A DNA stretch of 64,000 bases from Naumovozyma dairenensis CBS 421 (lineage: Eukaryota; Ascomycota; Saccharomycetes; Saccharomycetales; Saccharomycetaceae). Of the stretch, positions 12,181-23,125 are shown piece after piece (the stretch's first letter is position 1; each line of letters opens with the position of its first letter). The translations under genes and the position numbers were made by a program. Under the pieces are notes generated by a model. That model had not been told where the DNA came from and did not search any database. It was given only the letters and a program-made list of their open reading frames with translations. The stretch spans positions 310,001-374,000 of the forward strand of contig NC_016483.1 in NCBI RefSeq assembly GCF_000227115.2, given 5' to 3'.

Positions 12181-12736
12181 AGAGGTGACACCACTGTGTT
12201 CCCCATAGTGCAACCGCTATACTCTCTAAACTAATTTAATGAATGAATAGATCGATATGCGCCATGGAAAGATCACATATAACGGAAGCTTACCCAGTTG
12301 TTTAACCATTTCCCGTTGGGGACACAGTTTCTAATTAGCCGCCCAGAGAAGAGAATTGGCACCGGGTTACCCTCTGGCCCTAGGCCTCATTCGAGGGGTT
12401 ACCCTCGCTTCGCTTTCTTGTTCTTCGAGAACAACCATTTTTCGCCCCAGAGAGAAAGAGCGAGCGAGCGAGCGAGCGACAATGAGAGAATTGACGGATG
12501 GAAACTCGTGGAAGTTTGCTATTGCTATTGCTATTGCTATTGCTATTGCTATTGCAATTGCAGACACGTTTACCCGTTCTGTTGACACTATGGCCAACTT
12601 TTGCCCACATACCTAGGTACGTATAAAGAAGCTGGGATCTTCAATCAACATCAGAGGAAACCGCTATTTGATGATAAGCAATTGAGCAACTCAACTCAAC
12701 TCATCCTGTTTGTTCAACCTCACGTCAAGTCCCGTC
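12012..12736 (+). promoter_or_regulatory. BFR1 upstream region with two Reb1-type sites and simple repeats
   Basis: Two GTTACCCT elements (12366-12373 and 12398-12405) fit the Reb1 consensus RTTACCCK and are 32 bp apart, in the same orientation, about 340-370 bp before BFR1. A (TA)n tract occupies 12156-12179, a GAGC repeat about 12458-12478, and a GCTATT hexanucleotide repeat 12517-12555. Open frames over the hexanucleotide repeat exist in several frames on both strands and reflect the repeat, not genes. Confidence 0.6.
12517..12555. repeat. GCTATT hexanucleotide microsatellite
   Basis: About six tandem units of a six-base motif lie in the BFR1 5' region. Because six is a multiple of three, the tract leaves reading frames open on both strands. 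Confidence 0.85.
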
Positions 12737-14200
12737 ATGTCTACTAACGAAAACTCTCAAAAGGATAACAACAAGACCAATTCCAATCACAGATTCGTCA
12801 AACGTCCAGACGTCTCCGTTAGGGACAAGAAATTGGACACATTAAATGTTCAATTGAAGAAAATTGATAATGAGATTGCATTATTGAGAAAGCAAATTGA
12901 TCATTATCAAATTTCTGATTCAGTTCAACAAGAACGTAAAAAATTATTAGATCATAATAAGGAAATTATTAAGAATCAAGCTGATTTGAAAAATCGTAGA
13001 AATCAAATCTTTGAATCTATTAAGATCTTGGATTCAAATATTAAGAGAAGAAATAATGAAATTAATGAAAAATTAGGTAAGAAACATAAATTTAATACCA
13101 CTGCGGAAGCTAAACAAAGAATCGCGGAAATTGATGATTTGATTGGATCTGGCGATTTATCCATTGTGGAAGAAAAATTGTTAGTTAAAGAAGCTCAATC
13201 TTTAAATAAATTAATGAAGGATTTGATAGCCATTGATCCAATTAAGAAGGCTATTGATGATGATAAGGCTAAAATTGTCAATTTGAAAGAAGAATTGAAT
13301 TCATTGAATCCAAAGACTTTGTCTTCTGATTTCGAAAAGAATCAAGAAAAATTAAATGATTTGAACGCAAAGAATCAAGGTGTTTATGATAAGAAACAAA
13401 GTATCTTCTTGAAAAGAACTGCTTTGTATCAAAAACGTGATGAAATTTATTCTCAAATTAGACAAATTAGAACTGATTTCGATAATGAATTTAAAGCTTT
13501 CAAAAATAAGTTAGAAAAGGAACGTTTAAGACGTGAAGAAGATGAAAAATTATCTAAATTGATGGAAGAAAAGGATTCATCCTTGGGTAAATTACAAGAA
13601 AAATTAACTCATGCTAAAATCCCCGCTTTCACTTTTGAAATTGAATCCATTGAAAATACATTGGTTGCATTGGATCCAACTTACGTTAAACCAAAGAAAA
13701 ATACTGCTTTGGATGAATTAACCAGTTCAAATGAAAAGATAAACAGTAACACCCAAATAAGAAAAGTGGAAGCTGCTGCTGATTTAGTTCTTGTCCCAAC
13801 TAAGAACGAAGAAGATATTTTCTCAAACACTGCTCCATCTAAATCTAAGAAATTTAAGAAGAAGAATCAAAATAAGCAAGCTCAAAATGGCGATGCATTT
13901 GCTAAGATTGATGGTAAATTCACTTTGGAACCAACTTTAATTGCTACTTTGGCTCAATTAGACGTTAAAGTACCAATATCTAAAGATGATGTCGCCGTCT
14001 CAATTGAACAATTGAAATCTAAACATGAAGATTTAATCAACAAACAAGATGAACAAACTGAAAAGAATATTGCTAACGTTGAAAAGGAAATTTCTCAATT
14101 ACAAATTTCTTTCCAAAAGAAAGAGGAACAAATTAAAAAGGAATTAGAAGAAAAAAGACAACAAGAAGCCGCTGAAAAGGAAGCCTCCGTTGAAGCTTAA
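12737..14200 (+). CDS. BFR1: Polysome-associated mRNP protein Bfr1
   Basis: A 487-residue coiled-coil protein associated with mRNPs and ER-bound polysomes; its overexpression suppresses brefeldin A sensitivity in S. cerevisiae. The frame is open back to a TTG at 12710, but the first ATG (12737, MSTNENSQKD) is the credible start. Family blocks are clear: FVKRPDVSVRDKKLDTLNVQ, KIPAFTFEIESIENTLVALD, PSKSKKFKKKNQNK and GKFTLEPTLIATLAQLDV. Charged coiled coil dominates residues ~30-310, and a second short coil ends the protein in a Glu/Lys-rich tail. S. cerevisiae Bfr1 is 470 aa. It converges on MCA1, and order with MRM1 and MCA1 is conserved. Confidence 0.95.
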   Translation: MSTNENSQKDNNKTNSNHRFVKRPDVSVRDKKLDTLNVQLKKIDNEIALLRKQIDHYQISDSVQQERKKLLDHNKEIIKNQADLKNRRNQIFESIKILDSNIKRRNNEINEKLGKKHKFNTTAEAKQRIAEIDDLIGSGDLSIVEEKLLVKEAQSLNKLMKDLIAIDPIKKAIDDDKAKIVNLKEELNSLNPKTLSSDFEKNQEKLNDLNAKNQGVYDKKQSIFLKRTALYQKRDEIYSQIRQIRTDFDNEFKAFKNKLEKERLRREEDEKLSKLMEEKDSSLGKLQEKLTHAKIPAFTFEIESIENTLVALDPTYVKPKKNTALDELTSSNEKINSNTQIRKVEAAADLVLVPTKNEEDIFSNTAPSKSKKFKKKNQNKQAQNGDAFAKIDGKFTLEPTLIATLAQLDVKVPISKDDVAVSIEQLKSKHEDLINKQDEQTEKNIANVEKEISQLQISFQKKEEQIKKELEEKRQQEAAEKEASVEA

Positions 14201-14499
14201 TTCGTCGTGCTTATTTTTCTCCCTTTCTCTCTATTTCATGTTTTTTTTTGTTTAATGTTCCTTCACCTCACCATTTTTACTGCTCGTTTAAAACTATAAA
14301 AATAAACGTTCATTTTCACAACTTTCATTTTGTAAAATATATACAAAGTATATGAATAGATAGACGAAATATATATATTGCAAAAAACTTTGTTTTGTTT
14401 CTTAAACTTATCCATTTTTTTTTTTTCCTCTAGTCCTTTGATATGCTCTTATGCGTTATACAAACTACAAAAATTAGTATATAGTTTTTTTAAAGAATA

Positions 14500-15870
14500 T
14501 TAAATGATAAATTGCAGATTACAATCAATTGGATGTGATGCAGATAATTGTGGTTTTTGAGAATATTTGGCAGCCAATTCTTTTCTCATATTTTGTAACA
14601 AAGAAAGATACGATTGTTGAGGTTGTGAACTTAAAACTTTAATGAAAGCATGAGACATCGCACCAGTATTCTGTCCATCTTCGACAGCATCAGCTGAAGT
14701 TTGACTATCTTTTGAACCTGATAACATAATAATATCAGCTTGAGAGAATTTCACTTCTTTAATCTTCTCTCTATCAACATTATTTCCCACTGAGTTTTTC
14801 ACAGTTTTAAATACTGATCCTAATGATCGAATCAATCCAGCACGATTTCCCGTAGCATAAGCCATGGCAGCTTGTAAACCTTCACCACCAACATCTTTCC
14901 ACATATTTGGTTCTTTGATAACACCCTTTGTAGAATAAGTATATGGTAAATCCAAAACAGTTCCAGAATGACATGAATCAAACAATGTAGTCAACCTAAC
15001 ACCTTGTGGCAAAGGTTCAACCATAATATCATGCATATCATCATCAATCAATTCTCCGGCATTCTGGAAATCTACAGGATAAATAACATCATCCATTCCA
15101 TCATCTTCATCTCCATCAAGATCCTTTGTTTGACCACCATGTCCTGAATAATGGAAAAATAGTGAATCATTAGGTTGAGCATCACGAACTAACCATTGCA
15201 TAGCTCTTATAATGTTAGCCTTTGTTGGTTGACGAACGGGATCTTGTTGATCATCTGTTAAAATGACAATATCCTGGGGGGAATATCCATACCGTTGAGA
15301 TAAAAAGTTGAAAATGTTGTGTGCGTCATTGATACAACCACGTAATGCATTTGAAGAGCCAATGTAATTGATACCAATGATTAAAGCTTTACGTTTACCT
15401 GTACATTGAGAATATTGGAATGATGGTTGTGTTTGTTGATTGTTTAAGTGGAAAGATTGTGGTTGTTGAGGTGGTCGAGAAATGTTTTGAGGTTGAACAT
15501 AATTAGATGGAACATTTTCACTATAATTCTGATATTGTTGTTGTTGTAAAGGTGCGGAAGAGTAGTTATTGCTGCTGTTGGAGCCGTTAGTGTAGTTGTT
15601 TTGATTATTAATTGGATTTGGTGGTCTAGAATATTGTTGCTGATATTGTCCTCCTTCATCTCTTTTTCTTCCTCCTATTATCCCATTATTATTATTATTT
15701 AATTCATTACTTGACGGATGTGGACGTGGACCAGGGACTGGAATTCCCGGTCTAGAATATGCAGCATGAGCACTATTGTAGTTGTTCTGTGGTGGGCCAT
15801 TATTATATTGGTTATTACTATAATTCTTGTTTTGATTGTTATAGGTATGATTGCCCTGTCCAGGAAACAT
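14500..15870 (-). CDS. MCA1: Metacaspase
   Basis: A 456-residue type I metacaspase, a Ca-dependent Arg/Lys-specific cysteine protease linked to protein quality control and cell death in yeast. The first ~155 residues form an Asn/Gln/Pro-rich prodomain with several NNN and QQQ stretches. The caspase-like domain starts at GKRKALIIGINYIG. The catalytic pair is His244 in FFHYSGHGGQ and Cys300 in FDSCHSG. The acidic loop DGDEDDGMDD before YPVD is typical. It ends in a conserved HPIDCNLQFII-type strand. S. cerevisiae Mca1 is 432 aa; the extra length is in the prodomain. It is divergent from LIP5 across 292 bp. Confidence 0.96.
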   Translation of the reverse strand: MFPGQGNHTYNNQNKNYSNNQYNNGPPQNNYNSAHAAYSRPGIPVPGPRPHPSSNELNNNNNGIIGGRKRDEGGQYQQQYSRPPNPINNQNNYTNGSNSSNNYSSAPLQQQQYQNYSENVPSNYVQPQNISRPPQQPQSFHLNNQQTQPSFQYSQCTGKRKALIIGINYIGSSNALRGCINDAHNIFNFLSQRYGYSPQDIVILTDDQQDPVRQPTKANIIRAMQWLVRDAQPNDSLFFHYSGHGGQTKDLDGDEDDGMDDVIYPVDFQNAGELIDDDMHDIMVEPLPQGVRLTTLFDSCHSGTVLDLPYTYSTKGVIKEPNMWKDVGGEGLQAAMAYATGNRAGLIRSLGSVFKTVKNSVGNNVDREKIKEVKFSQADIIMLSGSKDSQTSADAVEDGQNTGAMSHAFIKVLSSQPQQSYLSLLQNMRKELAAKYSQKPQLSASHPIDCNLQFII

Positions 15871-16162
15871 GGTTACAACTTGCTTGTTTACTTGTAAATT
15901 AATAGACTATTCTTGTCCCTTATACACCATTAACGTCTTCTATATCTCTAGATCTTATCCTGGAAGTATCTTTCGACACATTTCTTGTTTGAAGCTTCTT
16001 GATTCGTTCCGCCATACGAATGAAAGATCTTATATATATATATATATATATATACAATAATTAATATATAAAAGAGGGACCAAAACTGTAAACGCAAAGA
16101 AAAGCAAGGTCGAGAGATAAAAAAAAGAAGGTAACTTGAAATAGTGGAACTTAATACGCAAG
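15871..16162. promoter_or_regulatory. MCA1-LIP5 divergent promoter with a (TA)n tract
   Basis: The 292-bp region holds a TA repeat at about 16030-16053, which could serve as a TATA region for LIP5. Nothing else stands out. Confidence 0.5.
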
Positions 16163-17353
16163 ATGTTACAAACGAGAACATGCACTTCACTAAAAACCAG
16201 TTTACTCCTCACAAAAACGATAAGTGCAAGATCAATATCTAACTCGACATCTACGAAAGAACCAGCTACTCCTACCCCAAGAAGAAGGACTAGAATCACA
16301 GAATTTAAAGATGCACTCAACGTAGGACCATCATTCCAAGATTTCCTAACTGGTAACGCAGTGAATTTCAAACCTGATCCATTAGCAGATGCAGAATTTC
16401 AAAAATTACCCAGTTGGTTAAAGGTCCCCATTCCGAAGGGTACCAATTTCACTAAATTGACTAATGATGTTAAGAAGTTGAAATTGAGTACTGTTTGTCA
16501 AGAAGCTAAATGTCCTAATATTGGTGAATGTTGGAGTGGTGGGACATTTGGTAGGAAGAAGCAAAATAAGGGGAAAAACGTGGAAGGTGAACATTCTAAA
16601 GCTACAGCGACTATTATGTTGTTAGGTGATACTTGTACTAGAGGCTGTAGATTTTGTTCAGTGAAGACTGATAGGAATCCAGCACCACCAGATCCTATGG
16701 AACCGGAAAATACAGCAGAAGCTATTAAGAAATGGGGGCTTGGATATGTGGTTTTGACTACTGTAGATAGAGATGATTTATTGGATGGTGGAGCTCATCA
16801 TTTAGCTGAGACCGTTAGGAAGATTAAAGAGAAAGCTCCCAGTATATTTGTGGAAACATTATCGGGTGATTTCCGTGGAGATATGGAAATGGTTGATGTT
16901 ATGGCTAAGAGTGGACTTGATGTTTATGCTCATAATATGGAAACAGTTGAGGCTTTGACTCCATATGTCAGAGATAGAAGAGCTACTTATAGACAATCAT
17001 TGGCTGTTTTGAAAAGAGCTAAAGAGACAGTTCCAACTTTAATTACAAAGAGTTCTATTATGTTAGGATTTGGAGAGACAGATGAACAAGTATTACAAAC
17101 CTTGAAAGATCTACGAGAAGTAGGTTGTGATATTGTCACATTCGGTCAATATATGAGACCAACAAAGAGGCACATGAAAGTGGTTGAATATGTTCATCCG
17201 CGTAAATTTGATTATTGGAAGGATGTTGCCATGGGATTAGGATTCTTATATTGTGCATCCGGTCCTCTCGTGAGATCTTCTTATAAAGCAGGAGAAATAT
17301 TTATTGAGAATATCTTGAAACATCGAAAAAACTCACCTCCCCAAGGTATATAA
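16163..17353 (+). CDS. LIP5: Lipoyl synthase
   Basis: A 396-residue mitochondrial radical-SAM enzyme that inserts two sulfurs into octanoyl groups to make lipoate on pyruvate dehydrogenase and related complexes. The N-terminus is Arg/Ser/Thr-rich with few acids, a mitochondrial presequence. The auxiliary Fe-S cluster cysteines are C112, C117 and C123 ([12 protein letters not shown]); the radical-SAM triad is C158-x3-C162-x2-C165. The C-terminal RSSY motif ([10 protein letters not shown]) needed for the auxiliary cluster is present. Residues ~125-145 form a Lys/Gly-rich insertion ([17 protein letters not shown]) compared with S. cerevisiae, in a loop between the clusters. Synteny with MCA1 is conserved. 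Confidence 0.97.
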   Translation: MLQTRTCTSLKTSLLLTKTISARSISNSTSTKEPATPTPRRRTRITEFKDALNVGPSFQDFLTGNAVNFKPDPLADAEFQKLPSWLKVPIPKGTNFTKLTNDVKKLKLSTVCQEAKCPNIGECWSGGTFGRKKQNKGKNVEGEHSKATATIMLLGDTCTRGCRFCSVKTDRNPAPPDPMEPENTAEAIKKWGLGYVVLTTVDRDDLLDGGAHHLAETVRKIKEKAPSIFVETLSGDFRGDMEMVDVMAKSGLDVYAHNMETVEALTPYVRDRRATYRQSLAVLKRAKETVPTLITKSSIMLGFGETDEQVLQTLKDLREVGCDIVTFGQYMRPTKRHMKVVEYVHPRKFDYWKDVAMGLGFLYCASGPLVRSSYKAGEIFIENILKHRKNSPPQGI

Positions 17354-17707
17354 CATAAGGATTGAAATATGCAGGGTTATTTTTAGGTTATTATTAAATT
17401 AAAAAAACTATTTTATTTATATACATATTTATTTATTTATTTATTTATCGACGATACTTCAGGAATGAATATTATTAGTCTCTCTATTTAAGTTCTCGGT
17501 ATACATTCGAAGTATATACAATTTTGTCATGTTAACGACGATTTCTCCGTTAGTGAAAAAAATTATAACTAGAAGAAAATATTTGAACAGCCCCCCCTAA
17601 GAACACAGTAATCATAAAAGTGGATATCTTTTATATATATATATATATGAATTCATATAATCCTTTAAGTAAGAAAACTAAAAGGGAAAGAAGTTACCTG
17701 ATACAAG
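17354..17707 (+). promoter_or_regulatory. Intergenic between LIP5 and the dienelactone hydrolase gene
   Basis: AT-rich, with TTTA repeats near 17420-17447 and a (TA)n tract near 17632-17648 about 60 bp before the next ATG. This is the junction between chromosome XV-like and chromosome IV-like gene order; no tRNA or transposon marks it. Confidence 0.5.
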
Positions 17708-18529
17708 ATGTTAATTGAAGACAGTTTCAAAGATATTGCGACATCCTACGATACCACGTTAAGATGTTATATAATCAAACCTAAATTAAAAAATTATCCT
17801 CATGCAAAGTTCCCAGCTGTCATTGTATACAGTGAAATTTATCAAGTGACTGGACCAGTTCGTAGATTAGGTCAAAGGATCGCTTCTAAGGGGTTTATTG
17901 TTGTTATGCCTGCTATTTATCATAATTTTGTTGGTCCGGAGGCGTTGAATTATGATGTCGAGGGGACAGATATGGGTAATGAGTTTAAGATTAAGAAACC
18001 TTTGAAATCGTATGATGAAGATAATAAATTATGCTGTGATTTGATTTATTCGATGAATGAATTTAATGGAAGAGGTATTGGTGTTACTGGGATGTGTCTT
18101 GGTGGTCATTTAGCCTTTAGAGGATTATTAGATAAGAGAATTTCTTGTGCTACTTGCTTTTTCCCCACTGATATTCATTTGAAAAGTTTAGGATTAGGTA
18201 AGAATGATGATTCTTTAGCGAGAGTTTCGCAAGAGATTGGCAAGGATCAAGAAATGATTTTAATATTTGGTACTTTAGATACTCATGTTTCACCTGAAGG
18301 AAGAGATTTAATCAGACAGACGTTAAGAGATCGTAGTGTCAATTTCACCTTTTTAGAAGTGCTTGACGCTCAACATGCCTTTATTAGAGATGAATCAAGT
18401 AAAGGCAGATATGATGCAGATATTACAGAAGCATGTTTAGGATTGATGTTTGAACAGTTCAATAGAAGATTAAAGAATGAGTTGGGTGCATTTGTTAGTG
18501 ATAATAGTGCTATTGAACATGTTTGCTAA
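17708..18529 (+). CDS. Dienelactone hydrolase family protein (YDL086W-type)
   Basis: A 273-residue alpha/beta hydrolase of the carboxymethylenebutenolidase family, exactly the length of S. cerevisiae YDL086W, whose physiological substrate is unknown. The catalytic triad is visible: nucleophile Cys in [13 protein letters not shown] (GxCxG elbow), an Asp in [14 protein letters not shown], and a His in [10 protein letters not shown]. The N-terminal strand with [19 protein letters not shown] and the segment PAIYHNF are highly conserved in this group. No signal peptide is seen, so it is likely cytosolic. It lies in tandem upstream of the NADH dehydrogenase gene, as YDL086W and NDE2 do in S. cerevisiae. 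Confidence 0.9.
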   Translation: MLIEDSFKDIATSYDTTLRCYIIKPKLKNYPHAKFPAVIVYSEIYQVTGPVRRLGQRIASKGFIVVMPAIYHNFVGPEALNYDVEGTDMGNEFKIKKPLKSYDEDNKLCCDLIYSMNEFNGRGIGVTGMCLGGHLAFRGLLDKRISCATCFFPTDIHLKSLGLGKNDDSLARVSQEIGKDQEMILIFGTLDTHVSPEGRDLIRQTLRDRSVNFTFLEVLDAQHAFIRDESSKGRYDADITEACLGLMFEQFNRRLKNELGAFVSDNSAIEHVC

Positions 18530-19687
18530 GTCAGACTATATACATATATGTTATCGTTGTTTTTATTGATTACTTCGGAGATACATACTTAACTGGCAGA
18601 GAACTACATTGACATACATATGTTGGGTTTTTTGTAATCATCTGGACCAGAGGGTCTATATGTATTACCAAATCATAATTTTCGGTTTATTAAAAAAGCC
18701 AACAGAAATAATATTATTATTTATAGTATAAGAAAATGGCGCTAGCATTATCCCGGGGTGTACGGCTGTTTTAAATGCGGGGAAAAGAAATTTATTATGT
18801 GTCTCTGCCCTCCCCGCGGAGTTTAAGAAATTATTCTACGTATGTTAATCACTGAGATAAAAATGTTTGTTAAATCCGGTAAGAAGAGAAGAGAAGAGAA
18901 GGAAATGACGGTGGCCGATGGGCGATGGCCCAAATGGCCCGTTGGAAAGCTTTGTCATCTACTGGCAGGAACCAGCCGCAAATCTGTGCACTTTCCTTCC
19001 ACCAGTGTAATTATAATCTAGAAAACAGAAATAACTCACCGGTCTTTGACTCATACCTTCCCAATATGTATTATTTTCAAGAAGCGAAGAACAGCGAAAA
19101 AACTTGTGGGGTGAATGGGTGGTGGTCCCTTCGGTGGAGAACCTTACCTTCCAATTGACATTCATCCATCCATCCATCGATGTCGAAAATCGGGGTAAAG
19201 TTACTCGCTTCTTAGTTTGGAGACAGCTCCACCAGCAGTGGAAGGATTATACGGAGTACGTAACATAACATAACATAACATAGCATAATGAAGGAGGGAG
19301 AGAAGAAAGAAAAAATAAGCAAACGGAAAAGTTTTTTCACTTGCATTCCCTTCCTTTACCCTGTCATATTCGAATGGGGAACTATAAATACATAAGCAGA
19401 GTTCCTTTGATATTTCCATAATTTGACACCTGGAAATTATTTTTTACCCCATTTTATTTCTTCACTATAAGGTTTCAAATATCATTTTCCAGTTTACTTC
19501 CGTTCCCGTTCCCTTTCCCTTTCCCGTTCCCTTTCCCTTTCATATTTCTAGATCTTGTTATATAAATAAAGCATAACTTTGTGTTACTGTCAATCCACCC
19601 GCTCCTCCCCTTAACATTTCCCTGTTTTCATAAACAAATACAATATAGCAGGGAAGCAATCCATTTAAGCAAGAATAACGTAAGAAA
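18530..19687 (+). promoter_or_regulatory. Long upstream region of the NADH dehydrogenase gene
   Basis: This 1.16-kb gap contains GCGGGG at 18777-18782 after an AT run (a Mig1-like site), a GC-rich patch near 18907-18945, a TAACA pentamer repeat at about 19261-19281, and a CCCTTT/CCCGTT pyrimidine tract at 19500-19540. Glucose repression through Mig1 is plausible for a respiratory gene but the site is about 900 bp from the ATG. Short ORFs here look non-coding. Confidence 0.4.
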
Positions 19688-21382
19688 ATGCTGTCTTCTA
19701 ATTTAGTTAGAGGTGCGATATGGAATTCGACTTTAAGAAGCTCCATCGTTGCCAAAAGGTCATTAACCATCTCAACTAAATTATTACAGGTTCATCCCAT
19801 CCCTCCACCTCCACCTCCATCTGCTTTCTCCTCTTCTGTTAAAGACTCACCCCCTGTGATTAAACAAACTTTAATGAACCGTTTCGGTAAATTAACCTTA
19901 AAGGTATCATTATACGGTATCCTTGCCGCCACATTATTCACAGGTTATTCTTTATACAGCGAAACCCTCCCAACAAGAAATCAACTACCACAATCAGCAA
20001 CTTTCTCAGATGGATCTCCTCGTAAAACAATCGTCATACTGGGATCTGGTTGGGGTTCCATCTCCTTATTGAAAAATCTAGATACAACCAAGTACAACGT
20101 CATCGTCGTTTCTCCACGTAATTATTTCCTTTTCACTCCATTATTACCTTCCACTCCAATGAGAACCATTGAATTGAAATCAATCATTGAACCAGTAAGA
20201 TCCATTACTAGAAGATCTAAAGGTGAAGTCACTTATTATGAAGCAAAAGCAACTAGTATAAACCCACGTGATAAATCTGTTAAGATTGAATCCAGTTCTC
20301 AAAAGGGTACTGATAAATTTGAAGTAGATTTGAAATATGATTATCTTGTGGTAAGTGTTGGTGCTAAATCTACAACTTTCAATATCCCCGGTGTCATTGA
20401 ACACGCTAATTTTTTGAAAGAAATTGAAGATTCAGAGAAGATTAGATTGAAAATCATTAATAATATTGAAATGGCTTCATTTTTATTACCTGATGATCCT
20501 GAAAGGAAAAAATTATTGAATTTTGTTGTTGTAGGTGGAGGTCCCACAGGTGTAGAATTTGCTGCTGAATTACAAGATTATGTTAGACAAGATTTGAAAA
20601 AATGGTTACCTGATATCAGTAAAGAAGTTAAAGTCACCTTAGTGGAAGCTTTACCTAACATCTTAAATATGTTTGATAAATCTTTAATTGAACATACTGA
20701 GAAATTTCTAAAGAAGGAAAAAATCAACTTGAAATTGAAAACAATGGTTAAATCTGTTGATGATGATAATATTAATGCTATGGTTAATGACAAAGTTGAA
20801 AAAATCCCTTATGGTGTTTTGATTTGGGCTACTGGTAATGCTCCAAGTGATCTTTGTAAAGGATTGATGGAACAAGTTGAAGAACAAACTTCACCAAGAG
20901 GTTTATTAATAAATAATCAATTACAATTGTTAGGTTTTGAAGATTCCATTTTTGCTTTAGGAGATTGTACTTTCCATCCGGGTTTGTTTCCAACGGCACA
21001 AGTGGCTCATCAAGAAGGTGATTATTTAGCTGATAGATTCAAAACAATGTATAAAATTGATCAACTTAAATGGAAAATAAATCATTTAGATGATGTTAAG
21101 AATCATTCCAAGAAAATCCGTTTATCTGATAAATTGACCAAATTAGAATCGAAATTACAAGATTTTGAATATCTTCATAGAGGTACTTTATCATATATTG
21201 GTAATGAAAAAGCCATTGTGGAATTAAAAATTGGTAACTCCAACTATAAAATATCAGGCCCATTGGCAATTTGGTTTTGGAAAAGTGCTTACTTAAATAT
21301 GTGTTTCTCAGTGAGGAATAGAGCATCAGTTGCCTTTGATTGGTTTAAAGTTTATTTCTTTGGTCGTGATTCCTCTGTTTGA
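19688..21382 (+). CDS. NDE1: External mitochondrial NADH dehydrogenase
   Basis: A 564-residue rotenone-insensitive type II NADH:ubiquinone oxidoreductase on the outer face of the inner mitochondrial membrane. It passes electrons from cytosolic NADH to the quinone pool without proton pumping. The N-terminus is a mitochondrial presequence followed by a Pro run (near residue 40) and a hydrophobic stretch near 62-80. Two Rossmann dinucleotide motifs are present: GSGWGSIS near residue 117 and [15 protein letters not shown] near 282. The GDC motif (ALGDC) near 425 and the membrane-anchoring C-terminus fit the family. S. cerevisiae has two copies, NDE1 and NDE2; the neighbour (YDL086W type) points to the NDE2 locus, so the symbol is by family only. 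Confidence 0.94.
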   Translation: MLSSNLVRGAIWNSTLRSSIVAKRSLTISTKLLQVHPIPPPPPPSAFSSSVKDSPPVIKQTLMNRFGKLTLKVSLYGILAATLFTGYSLYSETLPTRNQLPQSATFSDGSPRKTIVILGSGWGSISLLKNLDTTKYNVIVVSPRNYFLFTPLLPSTPMRTIELKSIIEPVRSITRRSKGEVTYYEAKATSINPRDKSVKIESSSQKGTDKFEVDLKYDYLVVSVGAKSTTFNIPGVIEHANFLKEIEDSEKIRLKIINNIEMASFLLPDDPERKKLLNFVVVGGGPTGVEFAAELQDYVRQDLKKWLPDISKEVKVTLVEALPNILNMFDKSLIEHTEKFLKKEKINLKLKTMVKSVDDDNINAMVNDKVEKIPYGVLIWATGNAPSDLCKGLMEQVEEQTSPRGLLINNQLQLLGFEDSIFALGDCTFHPGLFPTAQVAHQEGDYLADRFKTMYKIDQLKWKINHLDDVKNHSKKIRLSDKLTKLESKLQDFEYLHRGTLSYIGNEKAIVELKIGNSNYKISGPLAIWFWKSAYLNMCFSVRNRASVAFDWFKVYFFGRDSSV

Positions 21383-22102
21383 ATATACAATATTATGTCC
21401 CGAAGTTCTCATTTTTCTATTATTAATCCTTATAGACTAAACCAAATTTGAAAGAGAAATAACAAGAACAAGAAAAAAAGAATAAGACTAACATATATAT
21501 ATATATCTACGCTCCATTTTTTTATCCATATTCTCACTAGAACCTTCATTTTCTTTGTTCCCAAGCCTTTCAACTTACCTTACTCTAATTTTTCATAATA
21601 TTCTTTATCTTTTCACAGATATATCTTATAACTTTAATTTTAATACTAATTTTGGTGTTCGTTTTAGCTTCACAAACCCATTACATTATATTATATTATA
21701 TTATATTATATTATATTAGACGTGCATATTTTGCAATTCCCGGAGTTAGTTCGTATTTTATTCTTCACGAAGGGCGCTCTCCGTCCGGCTATATCAGAAT
21801 TATGTCCGCGTATGGGGGGTCGGCCATGGGGTCTCCAATTAAAACGGGGTCGGGAAGATTTTACATTACGTACGTACGCACGTTTTCAGAGAATTCATGT
21901 TAATAATGAGTTAAGCTAGGGGGAGAGGTGAAACAGAACGGGGAAGTTTTCACATATATATATATATATATACTTATATAATGAATTGAAATTGAGAAGA
22001 TATTAAAGTCTATCTCTCGCAATTCACTACAGCTGCTGAACAGTAGTATTCAAGATCTACTATATTGAAAGCCAAAAACACACACATATATATATATATA
22101 CC
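21383..22102 (+). promoter_or_regulatory. MDH3 upstream region with GC island and repeats
   Basis: A TATAT-type pentamer repeat (21685-21718) is followed by a GC-rich island (about 21738-21860) with several G-runs (GGGGGG, CGGGG, ATGGGG) and CGG/CCG triplets, then TA repeats at ~21953-21971 and ~22083-22100. The island could carry zinc-cluster (CGG) or Mig1-like sites, fitting a peroxisomal gene controlled by carbon source. No exact oleate-response element was found by eye. Confidence 0.4.
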
Positions 22103-23125
22103 ATGACAAAAGTGACAATATTAGGGGCTTCAGGAGGTGTAGGACAACCATTATCTCTCTTACTAAAATTAAGTCCCTACATTACAGAGCTATCATTATA
22201 CGATCTAAGAAACGTAGAAGGTGTAAGCAAAGACCTTTCTCACATAAATACCAATTCTAAATGTACAGGGCATGGTGAAATTGACATTGAAAAGGCATTA
22301 AAGGGTGCAAATTTGGTGATCATACCAGCTGGTGTCCCCAGAAGACCTGGTATGAGTCGTGACGATTTATTTAAGATCAATGCTAAGATTGTCAAGAGTT
22401 TGGTTAGTTATACTGGTAAATTTGCACCAGGGGCAAGAATTTTGATTATTTCTAACCCGGTAAATAGTATGGTCCCCATTGCGGTGGAACAATTGAAATT
22501 GATGGGTAAATTCCAACCGGGGAATGTCGTTGGGGTTACCATGTTGGATTTGGTACGTGCTGAAACATTCGTTGTAGACTTCTTAGGTGAGGATTCTACA
22601 TTGGATAAGACCAAGATGGATAAGGATATTACTGTTATTGGGGGTCATTCAGGGAATACTATTGTTCCAGTGTTCTTAAATAAGAAACTGGGTGAGACTT
22701 TGAAAATGAAAAAATGTTATGATGAATTTATTCATAGAGTTCAATTTGGTGGTGATGAAGTTGTGAAGGCAAAAGATGGGGCTGGTTCAGCTACATTATC
22801 AATGGCGTTGGCAGGTTATAAATTTGCGGAAGAGATTTTGAGAAGTTTGCATAAAGCCAAAAGTACAATGACCACTATCCCTGCATTTGTTTATTTGCCA
22901 GGTATTTCTAATGGTAAGGAAGTTCAAGAGAAGGTGGGTAACAAAAATCTAGAATATATCGCATTACCTGTTAATTTGGTTTATGGTAGTGTAGCAAGTA
23001 TAGATACTACTGTTTTAGATAACTTGACTTCAGAGGAAACTAAACTATTGAACATTGCCGTGAAGGAATTGATTGGTAACATTGATAAAGGTAAGAAATT
23101 CATCATTGGAGCATCCAAGTTGTGA
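22103..23125 (+). CDS. MDH3: Peroxisomal malate dehydrogenase
   Basis: A 340-residue NAD-dependent malate dehydrogenase that reoxidises NADH made during peroxisomal beta-oxidation and the glyoxylate cycle. The protein ends in SKL, a canonical PTS1 peroxisomal signal, which separates it from the mitochondrial and cytosolic isozymes. The NAD-binding GASGGVGQP is at residues 8-16. The substrate arginine loop [14 protein letters not shown] and the catalytic-site IGGHSGNT are intact. S. cerevisiae Mdh3 is 343 aa. It lies in tandem upstream of the kinase/THI3 cluster as in the YDL078-YDL080 order, with one unrecognised gene inserted between it and the kinase. Confidence 0.96.
   Translation: MTKVTILGASGGVGQPLSLLLKLSPYITELSLYDLRNVEGVSKDLSHINTNSKCTGHGEIDIEKALKGANLVIIPAGVPRRPGMSRDDLFKINAKIVKSLVSYTGKFAPGARILIISNPVNSMVPIAVEQLKLMGKFQPGNVVGVTMLDLVRAETFVVDFLGEDSTLDKTKMDKDITVIGGHSGNTIVPVFLNKKLGETLKMKKCYDEFIHRVQFGGDEVVKAKDGAGSATLSMALAGYKFAEEILRSLHKAKSTMTTIPAFVYLPGISNGKEVQEKVGNKNLEYIALPVNLVYGSVASIDTTVLDNLTSEETKLLNIAVKELIGNIDKGKKFIIGASKL

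Noticed and set aside
12298..12616. Overlapping ORFs of 76-95 aa over the GCTATT repeat
   Set aside because: They exist in several frames on both strands only because the hexanucleotide repeat has no stop codons, and they encode dipeptide repeats. BFR1 follows directly with its own leader.
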